A stretch of DNA of 14,616 nucleotides from positions 1 to 14,616 of the forward strand of contig DAFR01000014.1 of assembly GCA_002497965.1 (NCBI GenBank). The letters are read 5' to 3'. The DNA is from Methanomicrobiaceae archaeon UBA436 (GTDB lineage: Archaea > Halobacteriota > Methanomicrobia > Methanomicrobiales > Methanoculleaceae). The notes beneath the pieces are model-generated. The model was not told the DNA's origin. It did not search any database and saw only the letters and a program-made list of their open reading frames with translations. This document shows positions 6,791 to 13,404 of this stretch, one piece after another (position 1 is the first letter of the stretch; every line of letters starts with the position of its first letter). The position numbers and the translations under genes were made by a program.

Positions 6791-6868
6791 TGTCGCCCGG
6801 CACTAACGATCCAGGATCACTGGTGGCCTTGTGCCGTCCCTCACCCGATCGAACCCATATGCCGGGCG
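6791..6868 (-). ncRNA. Structured RNA element, H/ACA-guide-like candidate
   Basis: On the minus strand CGCCCGGCA (6868-6860) and TGCCGGGCG (6802-6794) form a perfect 9-bp stem enclosing 57 bases, and ACA (6793-6791) follows the stem immediately. Inside, CGATC (6851-6847) pairs with GATCG (6811-6807), leaving unpaired arms of 8 bases (TATGGGTT) and 4 bases (TTAG), and two TGA triplets face each other higher up, as in a kink-turn. A 9-bp lower stem, a pocket, an upper stem and an ACA box are the plan of archaeal H/ACA pseudouridylation guides. I could not name a target, and the top of the structure pairs poorly. It could instead be a leader structure of the DUF167 gene. Confidence 0.35.
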
Positions 6869-6973
6869 TGCCTGTCGCGCACCCGGGTTGTCCCGTGGTT
6901 CATATCCTGGCGTCCTGCCTGTGATCACCCGGGGACCTATAAGGTGCGCTTTATCGGCTATCCATTATTTATC

Positions 6974-8227
6974 TCACTGCAATAAATATCCTTTGCCGGG
7001 GCAGAATCGGGGGCGTGCCTCCAGGAGGTCGCCGTGGGCGTAGACCCGCACTCCTCCCACGATCACCTCTTCCGGAAAGACCGCTTCACTCCATTCAAAC
7101 GGCGACCAGCCACACTTCGTGTGGAGGCGGGAGGCATCGATCCGGGTGAGTTCGTCAGGGTAGAGGGCATAGTCCGCCCTGTCACCCGGTTCGAACCCTG
7201 CGCGAGGGATGCCGAGGATCTCCGAGGGTCTCCACGAGGTCTTCTCGATCACTGACAGGAGGCTGATCCGCCCCCGGTACACCGCCGCCATCAGGAGGGG
7301 GACCATCGTCTCGAGACCGGGGATGCCTGAAGGGGCTGATCTGAACGGGACGCTCTTCTCGGCAAGAGTGTGTGGGGCGTGGTCGGAGGCAATGACGTCG
7401 ATCGCATCCCAGCATGACCATAGAGCACGCCGTGTCGCTTCGTCCCTTAGCGGCGGGTTCACCCTGGCCAGGGTGTTGTCCGGATCGAAGTCTTCGTACG
7501 AGAGAAAGAGGTGGTGGGGTGTCACCTCTACGCTGCCGCGGGCAGCCCTGACCGAGGCAGCGGTGCTCAGGTGGCAGAAATGAAGCCGCATCCCCACCGG
7601 TGCGAGTTCGCCAACCCTCCCTGCAGCGCGTGCCTCGCCCTCACCCGGCCGCGCACGGTCGTGCTCGGCTAGGGTTTCCGGCGCCGTTCCGCAGACCTCC
7701 TCGACATGGACGGTTGCAAGCCCTCCGAGGGTGTGGATACGGGCGAAGAGAGTCCTCAGGCTCTCCAGGTCAAGCCCCTCCCCATAACTCGACGGTGCTG
7801 CGAACGTCTCCCCGAACGCCATCGCGCCTGCCCTCCACATCCCTGTCAGGTCCGCGTCCGGGAGGACACCAGCGTTAATGGCAAACCCGCATACGGCCTG
7901 TTCCCCTGCCTCGCGGATGCGCGCCCGGAGGCGGTCGGGTGTGGTGATCGGGGGGACTGTGTTTGGCTGGTCGACGACGAGCGTTACCCCGCCGGCGACC
8001 GCGCTTACCGTGCCCGAACGCCAGTCTTCCTTATCTGCCTGCACCCCGCCCCGCATGTGGACATGCATATCGACCGCGCCGGGAAGGCAGGTGAACCTGC
8101 TGCAGTCTATCGTCTCATCGGCACGAACCGCTGCGCCGACGTGGCGGACAACACCGCCAGTGACGGCGATATCGGCGCACCTTCCTGTAGGTAGTGCAAC
8201 GTTCCGGAGCAGCAGGTCGGCGGTCAC
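6974..8227 (-). CDS. pyrC: Dihydroorotase
   Basis: Cyclises carbamoyl-aspartate to dihydroorotate in pyrimidine synthesis. The roughly 420-residue amidohydrolase shows the DMHVHMRGG metal motif near residue 55, a PNTVPP segment, SDHAPHTLAEK in the second half and a typical C-terminal sheet, all as in class I dihydroorotases. The lysine usually carboxylated to bridge the metals is not obvious; the expected place reads GAMAFGETF. The start is placed at GTG 8227 because it overlaps the upstream stop by four bases (GTGA) and has GGAGG 10 bases before it; the ATG at 8236 would leave that GGAGG only one base away. It is the last gene of a set with the DUF2156 and GNAT genes. Allantoinase or hydantoinase is less likely. 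Confidence 0.87.
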   Translation of the reverse strand: MTADLLLRNVALPTGRCADIAVTGGVVRHVGAAVRADETIDCSRFTCLPGAVDMHVHMRGGVQADKEDWRSGTVSAVAGGVTLVVDQPNTVPPITTPDRLRARIREAGEQAVCGFAINAGVLPDADLTGMWRAGAMAFGETFAAPSSYGEGLDLESLRTLFARIHTLGGLATVHVEEVCGTAPETLAEHDRARPGEGEARAAGRVGELAPVGMRLHFCHLSTAASVRAARGSVEVTPHHLFLSYEDFDPDNTLARVNPPLRDEATRRALWSCWDAIDVIASDHAPHTLAEKSVPFRSAPSGIPGLETMVPLLMAAVYRGRISLLSVIEKTSWRPSEILGIPRAGFEPGDRADYALYPDELTRIDASRLHTKCGWSPFEWSEAVFPEEVIVGGVRVYAHGDLLEARPRFCPGKGYLLQ

Positions 8228-9138
8228 CGGCAGCATGCCTCCAGGTCGTCCCGGGTCATATAGTGGACTTCAACCATGCAGGCGGGGTGGTAGCGGGTCT
8301 TTGACTCGCGAAGCCCTGGCGCACCCATGTCGCACTCCCGGTTGATGTAGCGGTAGCGGTCACGAAGTTCTCTCGCCGTCTCGCTCATGATGACCTTGTA
8401 GATGTCGCGATATGTCTCAGGAAGAGCTTTTTCAAAGTGGACGACGGCCATATTCCTGTTTACTGGCCCCACGATTGATATCGCCCCGAGGGCATCCCCA
8501 ATCCTTATAGCCCAGCCCTCAAGCCCGATCTCGAAGAAGTTGTTCACGGCAAACAGGATGGCCTCTCTCTCGTAAGCAAGGATGGGCATGGAGTCACAGT
8601 CTCGCCACTCGCACCAGATTATCAGGAACTCCCAGACGTCGTCCAGGTTATCCCTGGTGATCTCCTCGATGGTATAGTTGTAGTCCCGCGCAAACCGGTT
8701 CACCTGGTGCCGTATGGTGGCGTAACCCTTCCCCGGGAGATCGGCAAGGTCATCCGTCCGGTAGACGTAGTCAAAGAAGTTCCTGTCCGGGTGCAGCGGG
8801 AGGTCGGGGTAACACTTCCGGATGAATGCCTCGCCCGCCGGATCCAGAACCTGCAGAGGCGTCTCCCCGCCCTCCCGGAGTGAAAGGTCGATGACGTCAT
8901 CGAGAAGGTCGGGATCTTCAGGGCCGATCGGGTAACGGAAGGCGGTTACACCGTCGATAGTGCTTGAGAGGATGATCGAACCGCCGGCCTTGCAAAAACG
9001 GTAATCCGCATAGTGGTTCCAGCAGACCATGTTTGCGAACGTGTTGTCGCTGTGCATCTGGGGGTGATGCTGGTAATGCTCCTGGAACACCTCGCGATCT
9101 TCCAGGCTTACGGGCTTGAAATCGGCAAATCTTAACAT
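8224..9138 (-). CDS. DUF2156 / LPG-synthase C-terminal-domain protein
   Basis: The 304-residue protein matches the double-GNAT-like domain found at the C-terminus of MprF lysyl-phosphatidylglycerol synthases and in soluble DUF2156 proteins. Seen here are the KGYATIRHQVNRFAR block (about 136-150) and the closing YINRECDMGAPGLRESKTRY segment (about 264-283), both typical. There are no membrane helices, so it is not a full MprF flippase-synthase. It may transfer an aminoacyl group from a charged tRNA, but the acceptor is unknown. It starts 3 bases after the GNAT stop codon and overlaps pyrC by four bases, so translation of the three is probably coupled. The function is an inference from the family. 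Confidence 0.82.
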   Translation of the reverse strand: MLRFADFKPVSLEDREVFQEHYQHHPQMHSDNTFANMVCWNHYADYRFCKAGGSIILSSTIDGVTAFRYPIGPEDPDLLDDVIDLSLREGGETPLQVLDPAGEAFIRKCYPDLPLHPDRNFFDYVYRTDDLADLPGKGYATIRHQVNRFARDYNYTIEEITRDNLDDVWEFLIIWCEWRDCDSMPILAYEREAILFAVNNFFEIGLEGWAIRIGDALGAISIVGPVNRNMAVVHFEKALPETYRDIYKVIMSETARELRDRYRYINRECDMGAPGLRESKTRYHPACMVEVHYMTRDDLEACCR

Positions 9139-9141
9139 GTC

Positions 9142-9573
9142 TCATCTCTTTTCTGGGTACCATCGCATGGGTGTGTGCCCTTCCATTCTCTGAAAGCCGG
9201 ACCTGGCATAGAATGCCTCTGTTCCGGGCTCGGCTATAAGGGCGATCCAGGTGACACCTGCAGACGTACACTCTTTGAGCAGCGCAGATAAGATCATCGT
9301 TCCGATATCCCGATCCCGGTAGTTTGGGTGGACGACCAGATCCTGGACGTAGCCGTCCGATACCCCATCCGAGATCACCCTTCCCATGCCTACCGTTCTG
9401 CCGGTCGAGGACTCAACTGCGACGGCAAAGGCGAAACTCCCTCTGATGAGTGAGGACAGACCTGCCGGGTTCCATTCTTCTTTCCACCAGCCGCCAGCCC
9501 GGTAGAGGTCTGCGATCGCATCCACGTCCCAGGCGTCCACAATACGTACCTCGACGTCTATCTCATCCAGCAT
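9142..9573 (-). CDS. GNAT-family N-acetyltransferase
   Basis: A single-domain 143-residue acetyl-CoA-dependent acyltransferase. Strand and helix order fit the GNAT fold: IVDAWDVDAIADLYRAGGWW at the start, a GRVISDGVSDGYVQDLVVHPNYR central strand pair, and the pyrophosphate-binding loop RDRDIGT (86-92) followed by a helix. The loop has Asp89 where the consensus R/Q-x-x-G-x-G/A places Gly. The tail EAFYARSGFQRMEGHTPMRW is the usual Tyr-containing last helix and strand. The ATG at 9573 has GGTGA six bases upstream. The substrate is unknown. It is 62 bases after hypE with a T tract between them. Confidence 0.88.
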   Translation of the reverse strand: MLDEIDVEVRIVDAWDVDAIADLYRAGGWWKEEWNPAGLSSLIRGSFAFAVAVESSTGRTVGMGRVISDGVSDGYVQDLVVHPNYRDRDIGTMILSALLKECTSAGVTWIALIAEPGTEAFYARSGFQRMEGHTPMRWYPEKR

Positions 9574-9613
9574 CGAATCTCACCACAAAGAACCTTTCTG
9601 AAGCGATCTTGAG

Positions 9614-9623
9614 ACAAAAAAGT
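9614..9623 (-). terminator. T-tract after hypE
   Basis: On the minus strand, shortly after the hypE stop codon at 9636, the sequence reads CTTTTTTGTC. A U-rich run of this kind is a usual archaeal transcript end, so hypC-hypA-hypE may end here, although reading through to the GNAT gene is possible since no strong promoter is visible in the gap. Confidence 0.45.
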
Positions 9624-9635
9624 GGTGGTCTCTCC

Positions 9636-10631
9636 CTAACAGACCCGCGGTACCGGGTCACCGATCGGCGGTTCGATGAACCGCTCCCCCCCTACGGTGG
9701 TTCGCATGACAACATGCGACCCCTCAACGACCCTGCCGATGATCGCCGCCTCACGCCCATAGGGGTGCGAGCGTAGCGCCTCGAGAACCGTCTCCGCATC
9801 ATCGGGCGCGACTCCCATGACGACCTTTCCCTCGTTCGCCACCTCGAGCGGATCGATACCGAGCATACCCGCAGCGCTCCGGACGCTCGCCCGGATGGGG
9901 AGGTTCACCTCATCTATTATGACCCCGACACCGCTCTTCCTTGCCATCTCGTTGATTGCGTTGGCAAACCCCCCTCTGGTCGGGTCTTTCATGGCGTGAA
10001 TTTCGCCGGCAGCAAGCGCCCGTTCGACAAGCGGCCAGAGGGGGGAGACGTCGGACGTTATCTGGCCGCCGAAATCGAACCCCTCCCGATGGGCCATGAT
10101 GGCGATACCATGGTCGCCGAGGGTGCCGCTGACGATGATCAGATCCCCGACCGAAAGCCCGCAGTCCCGCACCACCCGTCCGGCTATGCCGATGCCGGCG
10201 GTGTTTATGATGATGGTATCAAGCGCGCTCCGCTCCACCACCTTGGTGTCTCCGGTGACAAGGTTTGCCCCGCATTCCCCAAGTGCGGCATCCATGGAGG
10301 CGACGATCCGTTCGAGGTCTGCAACCTCGAAACCTTCGGGGATGACCATACCGCACGAGAGTGCGATCGGCCGCCCCCCCATCATGGCAAGGTCGTTTAC
10401 TGTTCCGCAGATGGCGATGCGACCGATGTCCCCGCCCGGGAAGAAGATCGGCGAGACAACATGGCTATCGGTCGTAAAAACGATGTTCTGGCCGTTTAGC
10501 GGGATGACCGCGCCGTCGTCCAGCGACTCGAGCCCTATCCCGCCGGCGTTGTTGTGCTTCAGGTTGGTGATGACGCGCAGGAGTTCACCCATCACCTCGC
10601 CGCCGGCACCGTGCATGAGATTGACTTTCAT
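9636..10631 (-). CDS. hypE: Hydrogenase maturation protein HypE
   Basis: HypE takes a carbamoyl group from HypF onto its C-terminal cysteine and dehydrates it to a thiocyanate, which becomes the CN ligands of the [NiFe] centre. The 331-residue product ends in PRVC, so the essential C-terminal Cys331 is present. It also shows LMHGAGGEVM near the start, the LDDGAVIPL segment, the FTTDSHVVSP motif and MKDPTRGGFANAINE, all typical of the PurM-like ATP-binding fold. The start ATG overlaps the hypA stop by four bases (ATGA), showing translational coupling. HypF and HypD are not in the window. Confidence 0.96.
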   Translation of the reverse strand: MKVNLMHGAGGEVMGELLRVITNLKHNNAGGIGLESLDDGAVIPLNGQNIVFTTDSHVVSPIFFPGGDIGRIAICGTVNDLAMMGGRPIALSCGMVIPEGFEVADLERIVASMDAALGECGANLVTGDTKVVERSALDTIIINTAGIGIAGRVVRDCGLSVGDLIIVSGTLGDHGIAIMAHREGFDFGGQITSDVSPLWPLVERALAAGEIHAMKDPTRGGFANAINEMARKSGVGVIIDEVNLPIRASVRSAAGMLGIDPLEVANEGKVVMGVAPDDAETVLEALRSHPYGREAAIIGRVVEGSHVVMRTTVGGERFIEPPIGDPVPRVC

Positions 10632-10969
10632 TCTCCGTCCACTTCTATCTCAATCCTGGTGACCACAATCTCCATTCCTGCAACGACCTCAGGAAGCTTG
10701 CCGCAGCGGGGGCAGACAAACCGTTCGTCTCCCTCGTAGCCGCAGGAGCAGCGGGTGCGCACCTCGACGTCCTGGCAGGAGAGTTCGGTCGCCGGGAAGA
10801 GCGGGTCGTCCTCGACGATGACGTTGAAGAGAAACTCAACCTGTTCTGGATTCACCATCGCCATCCTGCCGACGTTCAGTGTGATGCGCTTCACCTCTTT
10901 TGCGTCGTTCTCCATCGCAGCCCGGCGGGCGGTTGTGTAGATGTCATAGGCGATGCTGTACTCGTGCAT
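10628..10969 (-). CDS. hypA: Hydrogenase nickel-insertion protein HypA
   Basis: Nickel metallochaperone that works with HypB to deliver Ni to the hydrogenase large subunit. The 113-residue product starts MHEYSIA, with the nickel-binding N-terminal Met-His-Glu. It carries a zinc-binding region with Cys74, Cys76, Cys86 and Cys89 (RCSCGY, then VCPRCG). The first pair is spaced C-x-C rather than C-x-x-C, a slight variant. The ATG shares one base with the hypC stop codon (TGATG), and GGAGG lies five bases upstream. HypB is not in the window. Confidence 0.95.
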   Translation of the reverse strand: MHEYSIAYDIYTTARRAAMENDAKEVKRITLNVGRMAMVNPEQVEFLFNVIVEDDPLFPATELSCQDVEVRTRCSCGYEGDERFVCPRCGKLPEVVAGMEIVVTRIEIEVDGE

Positions 10970-11193
10970 CAGTCCTCCATCGCAGCGTAGACCTGCTTGA
11001 AGACCTCACGGGTCTCAAGCCCCTCCTCTCTGCTGAGGCGTTGGATGGCAAACCCAACATGGACGAGCACAAACTCACCGACCCTGACGTCGACAAGGTC
11101 AAGCCGGACTTCCTGTTTCAGGTCGCCGAAGTCGACGACGCCGATGTTGCCCTCTTTTATCTCGATTACCTCAGCGGGTATTGCAATACACAT
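10969..11193 (-). CDS. hypC: Hydrogenase assembly chaperone HypC
   Basis: HypC binds HypD and the immature large subunit and carries the Fe(CN)2CO unit. The 74-residue protein begins MCIAIPAEVIEI, the family signature, with the essential Cys2 exposed after Met removal. The start is set at ATG 11193 for that reason; the open frame extends six codons further to 11211, but those codons are the purine-rich AGAAGGAGAGAGG ribosome site. Its stop overlaps hypA by one base. The next upstream gene, PAN, lies 363 bases away, so this is the first gene of the hypCAE set. Confidence 0.95.
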   Translation of the reverse strand: MCIAIPAEVIEIKEGNIGVVDFGDLKQEVRLDLVDVRVGEFVLVHVGFAIQRLSREEGLETREVFKQVYAAMED

Positions 11194-11536
11194 GGCCTCT
11201 CTCCTTCTCATGTTAGTTTAGTCTGCGTCTCCAAAAAAGGTTGATCATGCTGCAGGAGAGAGGCGGGAGATGCCGTTTGAGCGGTGGAACCCCTGCCCCC
11301 CCACCGGTTTCCATATCGTTGCTCCATGAGCTGGATGTTCACGGCCGGCCATAAAGCACCAGCCCGATTTGTGACAGCCCATATTATGTGGGTGAATTTT
11401 GTAGAAACGCAAAACCACCAGGCGCTCTGCGCTTCATCCCCCTGAATAGACCTCTATGGACGCCCCTCGAATGGAATCCATCCACGTTTTTTTAGACCTT
11501 TCCGGCATGAAGTTGATTCCAATGATGGCGGGCACA
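11194..11536. other. Gene-free interval upstream of hypC
   Basis: About 340 bases between hypC and the PAN terminator. On the minus strand a TATA-like GCTTTATGG sits near 11357-11349, with a predicted start near 11327. A CGGTGG/CCACCG hairpin with a G-rich loop lies at 11282-11306, and AGGCGC/GCGCTT at 11420-11434. No tRNA, large ORF or repeat array was found. A 39-codon open frame (11327-11208, minus) is discussed in the findings. Confidence 0.5.
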
Positions 11537-11558
11537 GATAAAAAAAAGAGTTTTTATC
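11537..11558. terminator. AT-rich inverted repeat and T-tract at the PAN gene end
   Basis: GATAAAAA (11537-11544) and TTTTTATC (11551-11558) are exact reverse complements, and the minus strand has a seven-T run here. It overlaps the PAN stop codon and is likely the transcript end. Confidence 0.6.
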
Positions 11559-12795
11559 AGGCGAACATCTCGCCGAAGGTTGTGTGTATGTGGTGGCGGT
11601 CAAAGTCCATCGAGAGTTTCTCGATCGCTTTCATGAAATCCTCCCTGGTGACGATGTCGCGCTCCATCCTGATAGCAAACATGCCTGCTTCCATGCATAT
11701 CGCCCTTAGATCGGCACCGTTCTTGCCCTCTGTTAGCCTGGCAACCTCGGTTAGGTCGACGTCTTCGCCGAGGTTCATGTGCTTCGTGTGAATCTTCAGG
11801 ATGGCAAGCCTCCCCTGGTGGTCAGGGAGCGGGATCTCAATCATCCGGTCGAACCGCCCCGGTCGTAGAAGGGCGCGGTCAAGGATATCGATCCGGTTGG
11901 TTGCCGCGATGATCTTGACGTCACCCCGGTTATCGAAGCCGTCCATCTCGGCCAGGAGCTGCATCAGCGTCCGCTGCACCTCGCGATCGCCGGAGGTGGT
12001 CGAGTCGCTCCGGTGCGCGCCGATCGCATCGATCTCGTCGATAAAGATGATTGAGGGCGCTTTCTGTTTTGCAAGGTCGAAGAGTTCCCTGACCAGGCGG
12101 GCGCCCTCACCGATGTATTTCTGAACCAGTTCTGAGCCGACAACCCGGAGAAAGTGCGCGTTTGTGTGATGGGCCACAGCGCGTGCGAGGAGGGTTTTTC
12201 CCGTCCCGGGCGGACCGTAGAGGAGCACACCTTTTGGCGGGGAGATCCCGACCCTCTCAAATAGGTGGGGCTTTGTGAGAGGGAGTTCTACGGCTTCCCG
12301 GAGCTCTTCGATCTGCGGTTCAAGACCCCCGATGTGCTCGTAGGTCTCGTCCGGGCACTCGACAAGTTCCATACCATAGACCTGTGCGTCATAACTCGTG
12401 GGGAGCACGTCGACGATCGCAAGGGACTGCTGGTTGAGTGTGCACCGCACCCCGGGCTTGAGGAGTTCGGGGTCTATGAGTTGGGAGGTGCGGACCAGAA
12501 AGCGCGGCCCTGCACTGCTGCGCACAATCACGCGGTTATTGTCGATAACGTCAGTAACTGTACCTATAACAAGAGGGGGGCTTCTGAGCTGCTCGATCTC
12601 GCTCTTCAATTTGCGCAGCTCACGCTCATAACGGATCTTCTGAGTCTCGATGTAGCGCTTCTCCGACTCCATCTGGCGGAACTGCTCGCGCAGTTCCAGG
12701 TTTCGGTTTTCGAGGTTGCTGATCCGCTCCAGGAGGTACTGGTAGATGTCTTCACCGGTTTCCTTGTCTGGTGCCTGCCGGGCAAAATCTCCCAT
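11557..12795 (-). CDS. pan: Proteasome-activating nucleotidase (PAN)
   Basis: Hexameric AAA+ ATPase that unfolds proteins and feeds them into the 20S proteasome. The 412-residue product has all family parts: an N-terminal coiled coil (about 17-70), a SPP turn (72-74) matching the cis-proline that arranges the coiled-coil pairs, an OB domain (about 75-133), Walker A GPPGTGKT (194-201), an aromatic pore loop KYIGEG (226-231), Walker B IIFIDEID (249-256), sensor ATN (298-300) and arginine fingers RPGRFDR (311-317). The C-terminus reads MFA, a Phe variant of the HbYX motif that docks into the proteasome. ATG 12795 has GAGGGG four bases upstream. It shares a short promoter region with MBF1. Confidence 0.96.
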   Translation of the reverse strand: MGDFARQAPDKETGEDIYQYLLERISNLENRNLELREQFRQMESEKRYIETQKIRYERELRKLKSEIEQLRSPPLVIGTVTDVIDNNRVIVRSSAGPRFLVRTSQLIDPELLKPGVRCTLNQQSLAIVDVLPTSYDAQVYGMELVECPDETYEHIGGLEPQIEELREAVELPLTKPHLFERVGISPPKGVLLYGPPGTGKTLLARAVAHHTNAHFLRVVGSELVQKYIGEGARLVRELFDLAKQKAPSIIFIDEIDAIGAHRSDSTTSGDREVQRTLMQLLAEMDGFDNRGDVKIIAATNRIDILDRALLRPGRFDRMIEIPLPDHQGRLAILKIHTKHMNLGEDVDLTEVARLTEGKNGADLRAICMEAGMFAIRMERDIVTREDFMKAIEKLSMDFDRHHIHTTFGEMFA

Positions 12796-12852
12796 GCGTC
12801 CCCTCGATTACTTATATAGGTTAAAATAAATATAAAGTTGTTTGCGAGAGTT
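12796..12852. promoter_or_regulatory. Overlapping divergent promoters of pan and MBF1
   Basis: Only 57 bases separate the two start codons. CTTATATAGG at 12811-12820 (plus) predicts a start near 12841, 12 bases before the MBF1 ATG. TTTATATTTA on the minus strand (12836-12827) predicts a start near 12806, 11 bases before the PAN ATG. The boxes face away across each other, so the two transcripts overlap at their 5' ends and polymerase at one box should hinder the other. Confidence 0.55.
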
Positions 12853-13344
12853 ATGCAGTGTGAACTATGCGGCGCCCCTATACAGGGCCAGTCGAAAATA
12901 ATCCAGATCGAAGGAGCAGAACTCCGCGTCTGCGCTCGATGTGCAAAATACGGTACAGAAGTCCAGCAGCCGCGCCAGAGTGGTGGTTCGCAGAAGAAGC
13001 CAGGAATGGTTGCTACACAGACCCCCCGAAGGAAGCCCAGAGATGTCTTTGACCTGATGGAAGGCGAACTGGTCGAGGATTACCCAAACCGGATCCGCGC
13101 AGCCCGTGAAGAGAGAGGCTGGTCAACGCGTGACCTTGCGCAGGCGATCAAGGAGCGCGAGATCCTGATCAAGAAGATCGAGAAAGGTGACCTCATCCCC
13201 GAGGATGATGTCCGGCAAAAACTTGAGAAGGCGCTCAATATCAGGTTGATAGACTCGGGTGAAGATTCCATATCCATAGGGGGGCCTGACCGGGTGACAA
13301 CGACCGTCGGAGATGTTATAGCCTTCAAGAGGAGCCGAAAATAA
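12853..13344 (+). CDS. Multiprotein bridging factor 1 (aMBF1)
   Basis: Archaeal MBF1 has a zinc ribbon plus a Cro/C1-type helix-turn-helix and is thought to link translation or transcription machinery. The 163-residue product shows Cys3-x-x-Cys6 and Cys27-x-x-Cys30 as zinc ligands, a flexible basic linker (35-65), and an HTH domain at about 79-133 (RIRAAREERGWSTRDLAQAI, then EILIKKIEKGDLIPEDD). The ATG at 12853 is chosen because the family opens MQCELCG; an upstream TTG at 12838 would add five residues overlapping the promoter. There is no strong ribosome site, so the message may be short-leadered. Confidence 0.93.
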   Translation: MQCELCGAPIQGQSKIIQIEGAELRVCARCAKYGTEVQQPRQSGGSQKKPGMVATQTPRRKPRDVFDLMEGELVEDYPNRIRAAREERGWSTRDLAQAIKEREILIKKIEKGDLIPEDDVRQKLEKALNIRLIDSGEDSISIGGPDRVTTTVGDVIAFKRSRK

Positions 13345-13349
13345 GTCAT

Positions 13350-13371
13350 TCCCGCATTTTTTAGCGCGGGA
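13350..13371 (+). terminator. Hairpin terminator after MBF1
   Basis: TCCCGC (13350-13355) and GCGGGA (13366-13371) pair around a T-rich loop containing six T, five bases after the MBF1 stop codon. Confidence 0.55.
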
Positions 13372-13404
13372 GGGTGCTCCAGACTCTCGCCCGAGTGGAT
13401 ACCG

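Noticed and set aside
6794-6868. tRNA gene suggested by GGGTTCGATC and the 75-base stem-closed shape
   Set aside because: The GTTCGATC lies near the 5' side rather than in a T arm, the flanking bases do not pair, and no anticodon or D arm can be drawn.
6533-6985. Long plus-strand open frame of 150 codons opposite DUF167
   Set aside because: It is the antisense shadow of a high-GC gene and of the structured gap; the Cys/Pro/His/Trp-rich translation matches nothing.
7600-8345. Several long plus-strand frames opposite pyrC
   Set aside because: Arg/Pro/Ser-rich antisense shadows of a high-GC gene with no motifs.
10096-10662. 188-codon plus-strand frame opposite hypE
   Set aside because: Ser/Met/Pro-rich antisense translation; hypE on the other strand is full length with all motifs.
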